Positions 24,941 to 34,097 of a stretch of 64,000 nt of DNA are shown one piece after another. The stretch is taken from positions 1-64,000 of the forward strand of contig JAAYCT010000039.1 of the NCBI GenBank assembly GCA_012729635.1, given 5' to 3'. A model generated the notes under the pieces. That model made no database searches. It had not been told where the DNA came from and worked only from the letters and a program-made list of their open reading frames with translations. Numbering within the stretch: the first letter of the stretch is position 1; each line of letters opens with the position of its first letter. The stretch is from Clostridiaceae bacterium (GTDB lineage: Bacteria > Bacillota > Clostridia > Saccharofermentanales > Saccharofermentanaceae). The position numbers and the translations under genes are program-made.

Positions 24941-26268
24941 TATCGGTCCTCCTTTACGCGATTACGAATCATCTTGGCTTCCATATAGTATCTTTTTTCC
25001 TGAGCATGACCCATCGAAAAGGTTTTTCGCGGGAAAACGATTGATTTTGATAAAGAAGCGAAAAATGATTTTTTGGAAACGGCCGGCAGGATAAATCCGG
25101 TTGCCTCCGATCCGGAAAGCTTATACACGGAGGACTCTCCATGGATATAATCGACTCGTACACCGGAGATTTCTTCGGTAATCTTGTCCAGGAAAGCCTG
25201 CAGGGATCCGGCCGCGAGGGGATGCGGAGGATCTGTGAGGGTCGCAACGTAGGAATCCTCGCCGTTGGTTACAAGGAATGTCCGGGATGTGTCGGAGAGG
25301 TCCGGTTGTTGTCCTCGCGGTACGGGACCGAGCGTCAACCCGCTGTCCCGATAGTAATCACGAGCGTACGCGACGAACGCATCTATGGAAAGGCCGAAAG
25401 CGACCCGGTGAATCGGTTCGAAATCGAGGCCTTTGTCGTGGATGTTAACCACCTCAACGAGCGCAAAGCGTGCCGGATGACAGGATCTTTCATTCCCGGG
25501 GATATCCGAGCGGATCATTTCCCAATGTGTTTTTGCCGTTGCTAAAGAATGGTTTCCGTCACCGACGGCAAAAAGAAAACCGTCCTCGGAACGCTCCAGC
25601 AGATTGCGAAGCGCCGTGATGATTGAAACGGCAACTTTTGATGTTTCCGGACAGAAAAAACCCGTAACGTGACCCCCGTCCTGCATCAGAGGAGTATCAT
25701 AAACCGGAACATTTTCCGATAATGCATCCAAGGCGGGTTCTATCACTGTTCGCCCGGGGTCATCAATCAATACCATGACGTGCGGGATTTCAATGCTCGC
25801 ATCTCTGCGGATTCGAAGGCGCGGCGGGATTCTGGAAAGAACGGTTCCCTCGGTTGCCCGAATCGGCTCCCGGGTACCGGGTGTAAAATCATAGCGCTCC
25901 AGGTCAAGTGCGAGCATCAGACCTTTTCGGGAGGGCGCGTACGCGGTCTTACGGTCGACGAGGATAAATCCCGGAGGCAAGGGTTGCAGACGTTTCTCGG
26001 ACAGGTAATGATCGATTGAAGCGTTAACTCCGGCAATTTTCTCATCGAGCCTGCTGTCGGACAGGGTTTCGAGAAAAACCTCCGGAAGGACCATCCGAAG
26101 CGTCGAAGGTGCGTCGCCGACGATTCTTTCCGTATCATTCCAATATTCCGGCTCCGAAGTATACTGATCACACGCAATGACCGACCAACGAAAAAGATCG
26201 GTTCCGGGTGCGGGAAGAAGGATTTCCGGGACAGCGACGGGAAGGATCGGATCCGGATAAAAAGCCAT
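24940..26268 (-). CDS. DUF1015 (COG4198) family protein
   Basis: A 442-residue protein recognised by its N-terminal VIACDQYTSEPEYWNDTERIV-type segment, the central DRKTAYAPSRKGLMLALDLE, VYDTPLMQDGGHVTG and the core FAVGDGNHSLATAKTHWE. These are the conserved blocks of DUF1015. The family is often found near serA and related aminotransferases in anaerobes, as here, with that pair about 4 kb away on the other strand; a role linked to serine or phosphate-ester metabolism is therefore suspected but not shown. It is first in the three-gene minus-strand operon. Confidence 0.82.
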   Translation of the reverse strand: MAFYPDPILPVAVPEILLPAPGTDLFRWSVIACDQYTSEPEYWNDTERIVGDAPSTLRMVLPEVFLETLSDSRLDEKIAGVNASIDHYLSEKRLQPLPPGFILVDRKTAYAPSRKGLMLALDLERYDFTPGTREPIRATEGTVLSRIPPRLRIRRDASIEIPHVMVLIDDPGRTVIEPALDALSENVPVYDTPLMQDGGHVTGFFCPETSKVAVSIITALRNLLERSEDGFLFAVGDGNHSLATAKTHWEMIRSDIPGNERSCHPARFALVEVVNIHDKGLDFEPIHRVAFGLSIDAFVAYARDYYRDSGLTLGPVPRGQQPDLSDTSRTFLVTNGEDSYVATLTDPPHPLAAGSLQAFLDKITEEISGVRVDYIHGESSVYKLSGSEATGFILPAVSKKSFFASLSKSIVFPRKTFSMGHAQEKRYYMEAKMIRNRVKEDR

Positions 26269-26385
26269 GAAAAAACCTCATAATATCAATAGAATTCAAC
26301 GGTTATTGTACCACAGAAATCATGGCTTCTGCATGTCCGAAAGGTCAGAATTTTTCGATGTAAGAGAAATGATTCAAAAAATTAA

Positions 26386-27681
26386 TCAGTCCCGCGAAGC
26401 GATGCGCACTCTGTCAATCAAAAGAAAAAAGACGATGAAACCGACCAGATATAACAACGCGCCCAGCGGAATCAGGGACAGAGAAATTCGCTCGGAAACT
26501 GCGGCGACCAGCAGGGGTAGTACGGTATACCCGATATTGGCCATGCCGAGCTGATATCCGATCGCGGTTGCGGACAAAGAACCGAATCGCAAGGGAGTAT
26601 CCTGCATGACGCACGGAAACATCGGAGCGAAGCCCAACCCGATCAACGCCAATCCGATCGGGCACAGAACGGTCGTCGAAATCGGAAAGACCAGCAGAAC
26701 CAAACCCAGAAGGCTAATGACGATACCCGACTTAATTGCAAAGCTGGTTCCGATTTTCTCGACAAAGGATCCGAACAAGATCCGGCCGGCGGTGATAGAA
26801 CCGTAAAAAATTGCGACCCACAGGCCTGCACTTTCTGTGGAAACGCCCCGGAAATCGCGAAGATAAGTCGCGCTCCAAAAGCCGACTGTCGCCTCGGCTC
26901 CGACGTAAAAGAAAAAGGTTAGCATAGACGCAAAAAGACCGTGTTGTCTGAATATCAAAAGAAAACCGGTAATAAATCGCGCGAAAAACGAAGGCTTTGG
27001 TTTTTTTTCTTCGGGTTCTATAGAATCATTTATTTCGGAGGTCATCGGAGTCTGCGGTTCAATCGATTGTTCATCGGTCTTCGACCGCTTGCCTTCGACT
27101 TTGTTCCACTCCGGGAGCGTAAAATAAAACAGGACGGCCAGACCCAGTTGAATGACGGCTACAATCAGAAAGCCGTTGCTCCATCGGTTCGTCCATAAAA
27201 TCGAATAGGTCATGATGATCGGTCCGATCGAAGCTCCGATTCCCCAGAAAGCGTGAAGCCAGTTCATGTGTCGGGAGGTCAGATGCTTGGACACAAAATG
27301 ATTGAGTGCGGAATCGACGCCGCCGGCACCGATGCCGTGCGGGATACTAAATAGGATCATGACCGGAAAAACCCAGGCGACGGAAAACCCGAAAATGGCG
27401 ATACCGGTGAGCATACAGCTGAACAAGACCATTTTACCGGTGCCGATTCGTTTGAGAATATGACCGCTCGAAAAGGAAGAGACGGTCGCGCCGGCTGTTC
27501 CGAGAATGCTCAGAAAACCGGCAGCAGTCATGGGAAGCATGAATTGAGTCCGTATATCCGGCCACGCAACACCCATCAGACCGTCGGGAAGCCCTAAGCT
27601 GATATATGCGAGGTAAATGATAAGCAAAAGTAAAGAAGACACCATAATCCTTCGAGCCCTCGGTAGATCATTGCGGATCAT
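26386..27681 (-). CDS. MFS transporter
   Basis: A 431-residue protein with 12 predicted membrane helices in two halves, separated by a charged cytoplasmic loop rich in Glu, Lys and Pro (about residues 196-235). The first half contains GTAGATVSSFSSGHILKRIGTGKMV, matching the loop 2-3 MFS motif in a relaxed form, and FSIPHGIGAGGVDSALNHF. It resembles sugar or drug exporters of the FucP/YfkF-like group, without enough to name a substrate. It is divergent from the WYL regulator, which may control it through the palindrome at 27722-27757. Confidence 0.85.
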   Translation of the reverse strand: MIRNDLPRARRIMVSSLLLLIIYLAYISLGLPDGLMGVAWPDIRTQFMLPMTAAGFLSILGTAGATVSSFSSGHILKRIGTGKMVLFSCMLTGIAIFGFSVAWVFPVMILFSIPHGIGAGGVDSALNHFVSKHLTSRHMNWLHAFWGIGASIGPIIMTYSILWTNRWSNGFLIVAVIQLGLAVLFYFTLPEWNKVEGKRSKTDEQSIEPQTPMTSEINDSIEPEEKKPKPSFFARFITGFLLIFRQHGLFASMLTFFFYVGAEATVGFWSATYLRDFRGVSTESAGLWVAIFYGSITAGRILFGSFVEKIGTSFAIKSGIVISLLGLVLLVFPISTTVLCPIGLALIGLGFAPMFPCVMQDTPLRFGSLSATAIGYQLGMANIGYTVLPLLVAAVSERISLSLIPLGALLYLVGFIVFFLLIDRVRIASRD

Positions 27682-27721
27682 CGGACGAAACGATTTTCCA
27701 TTGAATTATGGATGGATAAAT

Positions 27722-27757
27722 CCAACTCGTCAAGGACAAATGTCCTTGACGAGTTGG
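27722..27757. promoter_or_regulatory. Perfect 36-nt palindrome, probable operator
   Basis: Two 17-base arms (ccaactcgtcaaggaca and tgtccttgacgagttgg) match perfectly around a 2-base centre. There is no T-run on either side. It sits between the divergent MFS transporter and WYL regulator, 41 bases from the MFS start, where a regulator's binding site would be expected. A bidirectional structural element cannot be excluded. Confidence 0.6.
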
Positions 27758-27790
27758 AGGGAGACGGAGTATTTTTCCGAAAGGACTTTG

Positions 27791-27812
27791 TCTGTACTAC
27801 ATAAGGTACAGA
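27791..27812. promoter_or_regulatory. Second inverted repeat before the WYL regulator
   Basis: Arms tctgtac and gtacaga (7 bases, perfect) flank the 8-base spacer tacataag. It lies just upstream of a TATGAT hexamer at 27822-27827 that could be the -10 of the regulator gene, so binding here would plausibly affect its transcription. Confidence 0.5.
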
Positions 27813-27868
27813 TACTTGTGTTATGATAAATATAAGTGAAAAAACACGCGAGGTTACGGGAGGCCGTT

Positions 27869-28861
27869 ATGGCGGGAAACGAGCGTTCAAGAACCAAAAC
27901 AATGCATATCCTTAAGCTTTTATATAAACGTGCCGACGATGAGCGCGGGGTGACGATGGCGGAAATCCTTTCTTATTTGGAGGCGAACGGAGTCACCGCA
28001 GAACGAAAATCGATTTATCGTGACATTGCGATGCTGCGTGAGTGCGGGATCGAGATTGAAAAAAACGCACGAAAACCGGTGGAGTATTGCCTGATGAACC
28101 GCACCTTTGATATCGCCGAATTGAGGCTTCTGGCCGATGCGGTTCAGTCGGCCAATTTTATCTCCGAGTCTATGACCGAGAACTTGCTTCGGAAAATCGA
28201 GACGCTGGCCAGCACGCGAAGCGCGAATATCATTAAAAGGCAGGTCCATTTTTCCGGCAGAGTAAAGACACAGAACGAGCATGTTCGGTATACGACGGCA
28301 ACGATACAGGAAGCTGTTCACGAAGGGCGCAGAATCCGCTTCAAATACATCGATTTTGATCTAAGCAAGGGAACCCGCCCGCGCCGGGGCGGTTCGGAGT
28401 ATGAAGTCAGTCCGTACGCACTTGTGTGGAACGATGATAATTATTATTTGGTCGGTTATTATGAACGTCGCGAGCAAATCAGTATTTTTCGGGTGGATCG
28501 AATCAAGTCGGTCGAAATGACCTGTATCCCGGTTGCTCCCCAGCCCAAGGGATTCCGTTTGGCGGACTTTATCGAGACGAAATTCGGTATGTACGACGGT
28601 GAGCGTGTCGGACTGGATCTGCGGTTCGCGAACGAACTGATTAACCCGGTACTGGACCGTTTCGGCATGAAGACACCGATTGCAAGAGACGGGGAGGAGC
28701 ACTTTATCGCACACGTCGAGGCATCGATCAGTCCGGTGTTCTTTTCATGGATCTTCCAGTTCGGAGATCGCGCTCAAATCATCATGCCCGAACGGATTGC
28801 ACAGGAATACGTTACATTTCTCCGATCGGCGCTTGCAGCTATGCGGCAAACGGAGCAGTAG
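27869..28861 (+). CDS. WYL-domain (YafY/DeoR-like) transcriptional regulator
   Basis: A 330-residue regulator. The N-terminal winged helix (TMHILKLLYKRADDERGVTMAEIL, then the recognition segment VTAERKSIYRDIAMLRECG) is followed by a WYL domain (SPYALVWNDDNYYLVGYY and ISIFRVDRIKSVEM) and a WCX-like C-terminal region. WYL domains sense ligands, often nucleic-acid-related or sugar-derived. ATG 27869 has GGGAGG at the right spacing; the frame extends to GTG 27836, which would lie almost at the predicted transcription start. It is divergent from the MFS gene with two palindromes between them. Confidence 0.88.
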   Translation: MAGNERSRTKTMHILKLLYKRADDERGVTMAEILSYLEANGVTAERKSIYRDIAMLRECGIEIEKNARKPVEYCLMNRTFDIAELRLLADAVQSANFISESMTENLLRKIETLASTRSANIIKRQVHFSGRVKTQNEHVRYTTATIQEAVHEGRRIRFKYIDFDLSKGTRPRRGGSEYEVSPYALVWNDDNYYLVGYYERREQISIFRVDRIKSVEMTCIPVAPQPKGFRLADFIETKFGMYDGERVGLDLRFANELINPVLDRFGMKTPIARDGEEHFIAHVEASISPVFFSWIFQFGDRAQIIMPERIAQEYVTFLRSALAAMRQTEQ

Positions 28862-28880
28862 GCGTATGGACCGACTTTTG

Positions 28881-28909
28881 TTGCTCAACGACGACGATTC
28901 ATGTACAAT
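28881..28909 (+). promoter_or_regulatory. Promoter of alaS
   Basis: TTGCTC and TACAAT are spaced by exactly 17 bases, 77 bases before the alaS ATG. The leader contains a short hairpin (gcggg-cgat-cccgc) but no T-box features. Confidence 0.65.
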
Positions 28910-28985
28910 CTACTATTAGCTAAAAGCATTAATGCGGGCGATCCCGCAAGCTTTTCGCGAATCGTACAAAGGATCGGAGCAGGAT

Positions 28986-31664
28986 ATGAAACCGTTGGGT
29001 CTAAATGAAATCCGCGAGAAGTATTTATCGTTTTTTGAGGAGAAGGGACATCTTCGTCTTCCCTCGTTTCCGCTTGTACCGCTCAATGATCCGTCCGTTC
29101 TTTTGATTAATGCCGGAATGACTCCGATGAAACCTTATTTTACGGGGACACAGACGCCGCCGTCTCTCCGGGTTACCACCTGTCAAAAATGTATTCGCAC
29201 ACCGGATATTGATCATGTCGGGAAGACATCCCGGCACGGGACATATTTTGAGATGCTCGGGAACTTTTCGTTCGGCGATTATTTCAAGAAGGAAGCGATT
29301 CCGTGGGCATGGGAACTCCTGACCGGGGTGATGGAAATGCCTCCGGAGAAGCTTTATCCGTCGGTATTTGAGGAGGACGAAGAGGCCTTTACCATCTGGC
29401 GCGACGACGTCGGGATACCGGAAGACCGGATCACCCGCCTCGGCAAGGAGGATAATTTCTGGGAGCACGGCATAGGACCGTGCGGTCCCTGTTCGGAAAT
29501 TTATTTCGATCGCGGTGCGGAGAAGGGTTGCGGATCTCCGGACTGCAAGCCCGGATGCTCCTGCGACCGATTTGTTGAGCTTTGGAATCTCGTATTTACC
29601 CAGTTCAATAAAGAGGAAGACGGGACCTATACTCCGCTTGCCAAGAAAAACATTGACACCGGGGGCGGCCTTGAGCGCTGGGCCTGCGTCATGCAGGGCG
29701 TCGATAACCTTTTTGAGGTGGACACGGTTCGAAGCATACTCGATACCGTCTGTGCGAAGGCCGGGCTCCGGTACGGCACCGACTATAAATCGGACATCGC
29801 GATCCGCGTGATCACCGATCATGCGCGCTCATCAACGATGATGATCTCGGACGGAGTCCTCCCTTCCAATGAAGGCCGGGGCTATGTTTTGCGTCGTCTG
29901 ATGCGCAGAGCGTCGAGGTTCGGGCGCATGCTCGGGATTAAGGATCTCTTCCTTTGCGATATCGCCGAAGCGGTGATCGGGCAGAATAAGGAGGCATACC
30001 CGGCGCTTCTCGAGAAGCGGACCTACATTCTTGCGGTGATCCGTAATGAAGAAGAGGCGTTCGGAAGAACGATCGAACAAGGGTCGACGATCCTGAAGGA
30101 AATGATCGACGAGGCAAAAGCGAACGGAGCTTCCGCACTGAGCGGGGAGCAGGTATTCCGTCTTCACGATACCTACGGGTTCCCTCTGGACCTGACACGG
30201 GAGATCGCGACCGACGCGGATCTCGCTGTCGACGAGAACGGATTTCAGGAGTGCATGAAGCGGCAAAAAGAGACCGCGCGGGCGGCGACGAAGGCAAAGA
30301 CCGACACCGCTTGGGGCGGAAAAGTACTGCCGGAAGAATACATCAAAGATACCCGGGCAACCGAATTTACCGGCTACGAACACATGATCTCCGACGGAGA
30401 TCTTCGCTATCTTCTCAAGGAAGACGAAGAGGGAGCGCTTCGGATCGTACCGGAGGCGTTTGAGGGAGACCGCGTTCTTGCCGTGTTTGATTCCACGCCG
30501 TTTTACGCTACGTCGGGCGGTCAGATGACCGATACGGGAGAAGCGGAGTCCGGAAGCGGAAGAATGGAGATTCTGTCTGTCGACAAGGATGATCTCGGAA
30601 AGTTCATGCATACGGCTCGGGTGGTGTCCGGAACCGTATCCGTCGGACAGAAACTGGAACTTCGGGTCGACCGGGAGCGAAGGCTCTCGACCGCGAGAAA
30701 TCATACGTCGACGCACCTTTTACAGAAGGCCTTGCGCACGGTTCTCGGTGATCATGTCGAACAATCCGGTTCGATGGTATCCGCCGATCGTCTGCGCTTT
30801 GACTTCACTCATTTTAAGGCGATGACCGGGGAAGAGATTGACCGGGTCGAGAAGATGATTAATGAGGCGATTTTGGAGGCGATGCCGGTCACCACCCGCG
30901 TCATGAGCCAGACCGAGGCCCGATCGCTCGGCGCGATGGCGCTTTTCGGAGAAAAATACACGGACAAGGTCCGCGTCATTACCGTCGGAGACGAGAAGGC
31001 GGCCTACTCTATGGAATTGTGCGGAGGTACGCACCTTACCAATACCGCGCAGGCCGCTCAACTTCGGATCCTTTCCGAGGCGGGCATCGCTTCGGGCGTC
31101 CGCAGAATCGAAGCGGTCACGGGAAAAGCGGCGTATCTTCTCGCGATTGAAGACGCACGCGTTCTTCGCGAGTGTTGTGACATCTATAAGGTCGGTAAGG
31201 ATCAGGTGGTCCGAAAAATTAAAGGATCAATCGACGAAGTCAAGTCGCTCGAAAAGCAAATGGAACAAATCCGGGCACAGAACGCGTGCGACGCGGCCGG
31301 GGAGCTCGCGGAGAAAGCCGAGATCCTGAACGGCGTTTCAGTTGTCATTGCGGAGGTATCCGCGGAGAGTCCCGATGAATTAAGAGAAACCTCGGATCGC
31401 ATTCGGGATCGCTTGCCTTGCGGAGTCGTCGTTCTGGCCGCCAGAACCGGCGATAAACTGTTCTTTTCCGCCATGGCCTCCGAAAGTGCCGTCAAGATGG
31501 GCGTTCATGCCGGTGAAATCATCCGCGCGACCGCCAAGGCGGCGGGCGGAGGGGGCGGAGGACGCCCGGATATGGCTCAGGCCGGCGGACGAAATGTAGA
31601 ATTACTGCCGGACGCGCTCAAGGCGGCGCGGGATACGGTTGTGATTCAACTTAATGAGAAATAG
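28986..31664 (+). CDS. alaS: Alanyl-tRNA synthetase
   Basis: An 892-residue AlaRS. Class II motif blocks are visible at the N-terminus (FFEEKGHLRLPSFPLVP; TCQKCIRTPDIDHVGKTSRH, then GTYFEMLGNFSFGDYFK). The tRNA-recognition part follows, then the editing domain with HTSTHLLQKALR and CGGTHLTNTAQ (zinc ligands HxxxH and CxxxH), and the C-Ala domain ending in the glycine-rich AAGGGGGGRPDMAQAGG. ATG 28986 has GGAGCAGG upstream; the frame to 28932 is longer than relatives. It is probably co-transcribed with the HIT gene 20 bases downstream. Confidence 0.97.
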   Translation: MKPLGLNEIREKYLSFFEEKGHLRLPSFPLVPLNDPSVLLINAGMTPMKPYFTGTQTPPSLRVTTCQKCIRTPDIDHVGKTSRHGTYFEMLGNFSFGDYFKKEAIPWAWELLTGVMEMPPEKLYPSVFEEDEEAFTIWRDDVGIPEDRITRLGKEDNFWEHGIGPCGPCSEIYFDRGAEKGCGSPDCKPGCSCDRFVELWNLVFTQFNKEEDGTYTPLAKKNIDTGGGLERWACVMQGVDNLFEVDTVRSILDTVCAKAGLRYGTDYKSDIAIRVITDHARSSTMMISDGVLPSNEGRGYVLRRLMRRASRFGRMLGIKDLFLCDIAEAVIGQNKEAYPALLEKRTYILAVIRNEEEAFGRTIEQGSTILKEMIDEAKANGASALSGEQVFRLHDTYGFPLDLTREIATDADLAVDENGFQECMKRQKETARAATKAKTDTAWGGKVLPEEYIKDTRATEFTGYEHMISDGDLRYLLKEDEEGALRIVPEAFEGDRVLAVFDSTPFYATSGGQMTDTGEAESGSGRMEILSVDKDDLGKFMHTARVVSGTVSVGQKLELRVDRERRLSTARNHTSTHLLQKALRTVLGDHVEQSGSMVSADRLRFDFTHFKAMTGEEIDRVEKMINEAILEAMPVTTRVMSQTEARSLGAMALFGEKYTDKVRVITVGDEKAAYSMELCGGTHLTNTAQAAQLRILSEAGIASGVRRIEAVTGKAAYLLAIEDARVLRECCDIYKVGKDQVVRKIKGSIDEVKSLEKQMEQIRAQNACDAAGELAEKAEILNGVSVVIAEVSAESPDELRETSDRIRDRLPCGVVVLAARTGDKLFFSAMASESAVKMGVHAGEIIRATAKAAGGGGGGRPDMAQAGGRNVELLPDALKAARDTVVIQLNEK

Positions 31665-31684
31665 TTTGTCGAAAGGAGTCGAAA

Positions 31685-32026
31685 ATGTGCATTTTTTGTA
31701 AGATCGCTCAAAAAGAAATCCCTGCGACGATCGTTTTCGAGAACGATGACGTGATTTGTTTTAACGACATCCACCCGGCGGCGCCGGTTCATGTCCTGAT
31801 CGTTCCGAAGAAACACTATGAAGACGCATTGGATCTGACGGCTTCCGGGGATGCCGAGAAGGTCTTGGGATCCGTTTTTCGAGCGGCGGCGAAAGTCGCC
31901 GAATTGACCGGTACACAGGACGGGTTCCGGCTGATCAACAACTGTCGCGAAAAGGGAGGCCAGACCGTCATGCACGTTCATTTTCACCTGATCGGCGGCG
32001 CAACATTGAGCGAGAAAATCATCTGA
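31685..32026 (+). CDS. HIT family protein (HinT-like)
   Basis: A 113-residue histidine-triad protein, the usual length of HinT. The N-terminal CIFCKIAQKEIPATIV is followed by the histidine triad in QTVMHVHFHLIGG. Family members hydrolyse nucleoside phosphoramidates, including adenylates released by aminoacyl-tRNA synthetases, which fits its position 20 bases after alaS. The ribosome site AAAGGAGTCG precedes ATG. Confidence 0.94.
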   Translation: MCIFCKIAQKEIPATIVFENDDVICFNDIHPAAPVHVLIVPKKHYEDALDLTASGDAEKVLGSVFRAAAKVAELTGTQDGFRLINNCREKGGQTVMHVHFHLIGGATLSEKII

Positions 32027-32102
32027 GGAGAACCGCGTAAGCATGTCGATTTCTTATAAATGCCCCCCCCGGTTACTTTTTCTGATTTATCAGGCAAAGT
32101 GA

Positions 32103-32513
32103 TTGCCGCTATTGAAGACATTGGCCGGAGTACTGATCGCCTATGCGGCGGGTCCTTTGCTCGTGATCTATCTTGTCCGAAAGGCCGTTCTTGAGCACAA
32201 GGGCATTACCGAAGTGAATTGGCGTACGTATCTGAATGACCCTCTTAATAACGATTTTTGTTCGCAACCGTCCGATATCGAACCGGACGATCAGGATTAC
32301 TGGAAAACGCAGGAGATTATCGCACGTAAAAGAGCGGAACAGGGCGGCGGCTTGGAATATGCCGTTAACAGAAAAGCGCTCGATCCCGATACCGTTGTTT
32401 CCATATTGAACGGGACGGCGGATCACGAAGTTAAAGACACACACATTCCGGAGGGAGATCCGCTCGAAGGCCTCCCCGAATACGATCCGAACGGACCGAA
32501 TCCGTTCGGATGA
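32103..32513 (+). CDS. Small membrane protein of unknown function
   Basis: A 136-residue protein not recognised. One N-terminal helix (residues 4-26, LKTLAGVLIAYAAGPLLVIY) is followed by a soluble acidic and Pro/Asp-rich part ending GLPEYDPNGPNPFG. The start is a TTG with a weak ribosome site. Codon use matches its neighbours and a terminator follows, supporting a real gene, probably the last of the alaS-HIT unit. Confidence 0.6.
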   Translation: MPLLKTLAGVLIAYAAGPLLVIYLVRKAVLEHKGITEVNWRTYLNDPLNNDFCSQPSDIEPDDQDYWKTQEIIARKRAEQGGGLEYAVNRKALDPDTVVSILNGTADHEVKDTHIPEGDPLEGLPEYDPNGPNPFG

Positions 32514-32565
32514 GGTTGATCGCCGGTTCGAGGCGACATGAATCGATTTATGGTAATCACAGATC

Positions 32566-32592
32566 AAAAACCGCCGCTCCGGCGATTTTTTT
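32566..32592 (+). terminator. Intrinsic terminator of the alaS unit
   Basis: cgccg (32572-32576) pairs with cggcg (32580-32584) around a 3-base loop, flanked by an A-run upstream and eight Ts downstream. Confidence 0.8.
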
Positions 32593-32620
32593 TGATATTG
32601 TTAAGGTTTGTAAAAAAGTC

Positions 32621-32648
32621 TTGCGCCTCGATTATTATGAACTATAAT
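32621..32648 (+). promoter_or_regulatory. Promoter of the tandem lipoprotein cluster
   Basis: TTGCGC (32621-32626) and TATAAT (32643-32648) are spaced by 16 bases, just after the terminator of the preceding unit and 36 bases before ATG 32685. Confidence 0.6.
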
Positions 32649-32684
32649 AATAGTATGTCAACCTGAACTCCCGGAGGAAATAGA

Positions 32685-34028
32685 ATGCGGAGAATTATCG
32701 AGCGGATTGTTATCGTTTTTATACTCGCGCTATTGCTGGTTGCATCCGCCTGTACTGTGGAATTTGTTCAAAAGCCGTCCGGAACAGAGACGGAGGTTAC
32801 AGATATAACGACAACGGAAACGAGTGTAAATCCGACCGTAACGCCGACACGCAAGCCCACTCCGACGCCAAAGCCCACCGCGACACCCAAGCCGACGGCG
32901 ACTCCGACTCCGGAACCGGAGCCGGATCCCTTGGAGGGTTACTCTTTGCAGGAAGGATATCTTTTAAGGGATGTGTCTGCCGAAGATGCCGAAGGGAAGA
33001 TTAAACTTCTGAAGGCCGGAAGCCTGATTTGCATTTTCAGCAAAGAAGAGGGAATCATTGATGAGAGCAGTCGATTCTTTTTGACCGATTATTACTCTGC
33101 AAGTAGTACGGACAGCCCCGACGATGAAGTCTTTTTCGAAATCTCCCGGAATCGAATCGGCGCGATTTGTTTTTCGGGCATACCGGAGCACGAGCTATTC
33201 GGAACCCGGGAGACGGTCGAACTGGATAAGCGAAAAGTGGTCGAGATTGAGCCCGGAACGCAAGTCAAGCGGATTTCGGAGACGGAGCGCTATGTGATGC
33301 GGGTCGACTGGGATCGGGACGGATACGAAGACGAGGTAGCTTTTGAAATAATAGATGAGAGATATTCTGCGGAAGTGATTTGTTATTATAAAAGCGGTAA
33401 GGACGGAAGTTCGATCCGTGTCCGAATTATGCCGGATCTCGAACAGGAATTTGATGATTATGCTGTTTCTGCCGAGACTTTGCTACTGACGCAAAAACCA
33501 AACGGTGCTTATGTGGTGATTATTTGTGCAGATTTACACTCATTTATGCCCTGGGCGATGTCCATGCAATCTTGGGCGGTGTCGTATGGTACAGAACAGG
33601 TTTTCGCGAAGAAGGACATTAGCGGACTTTTCGAGTATCAGGACGGAGTACTGTATCAAGGCGATGATGGACGTTTTTTTGCGTGGCACACGAAAACGAA
33701 AACCGCGGTTCAACTCAACAATGATCTTTCCTTGGAATATCTTTCGGGTACGCATTACTTTCTAAACTACTGGGATCCGATAACCTATTTGCTAATGGAC
33801 ACGGAAGTTCAAATGAAGAAGGATACCCGGTATGTTCCGGAAAGCTTACCGGCGGGGACGTTCATCATCCCGGATCGAATGGAAGTGAATTCATCCGGTG
33901 AAGGGTTCTTCTATTTTAGTCTCATGGACGGGCGCCGTGCCAGGTTACATATGGAAACCTCTGAAGGAACCGAATATTTTGGCGAAAAATCTTATGATGA
34001 AGTGTTTTACTTCATGGTTTGCGGATGA
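32685..34028 (+). CDS. Stalked lipoprotein with calcium-loop-like motif, paralog 1
   Basis: A 447-residue predicted lipoprotein: signal peptide with lipobox VASAC (Cys 23), a Thr/Pro/Lys stalk (about 38-82, units such as KPTPTPKPTATPKPTATP), then a folded domain. Residues 208-217 read DWDRDGYEDE, a DxDxDGxxDE calcium-loop-like motif similar to EF-hand/FG-GAP loops. The C-terminus carries EGFFYFSLMDGRRARLHM, shared in position and pattern with three downstream paralogs. The domain is not recognised from any named family. It is first of a four-gene tandem array and should be displayed on the cell surface. Confidence 0.8.
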   Translation: MRRIIERIVIVFILALLLVASACTVEFVQKPSGTETEVTDITTTETSVNPTVTPTRKPTPTPKPTATPKPTATPTPEPEPDPLEGYSLQEGYLLRDVSAEDAEGKIKLLKAGSLICIFSKEEGIIDESSRFFLTDYYSASSTDSPDDEVFFEISRNRIGAICFSGIPEHELFGTRETVELDKRKVVEIEPGTQVKRISETERYVMRVDWDRDGYEDEVAFEIIDERYSAEVICYYKSGKDGSSIRVRIMPDLEQEFDDYAVSAETLLLTQKPNGAYVVIICADLHSFMPWAMSMQSWAVSYGTEQVFAKKDISGLFEYQDGVLYQGDDGRFFAWHTKTKTAVQLNNDLSLEYLSGTHYFLNYWDPITYLLMDTEVQMKKDTRYVPESLPAGTFIIPDRMEVNSSGEGFFYFSLMDGRRARLHMETSEGTEYFGEKSYDEVFYFMVCG

Positions 34029-34097
34029 GTGATTACACCCGGTAAACAATTAAAACGGATTATCGGATTCGAAAAAAAAGCAGGGAGGAATCGACAA

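Noticed and set aside
28862-28985. Possible T-box before alaS.
   Set aside because: The leader is short and lacks the T-box sequence and specifier loop; only a small hairpin is present.
29025-30716. Minus-strand open frames of 265 and 294 codons over alaS.
   Set aside because: Antisense shadows of a full-length, clearly conserved synthetase.
32839-32925. Short tandem DNA repeats in the TP-rich stalk region as a possible CRISPR or minisatellite.
   Set aside because: They encode the in-frame stalk of a lipoprotein and have no spacers; the repetition is at the protein level.
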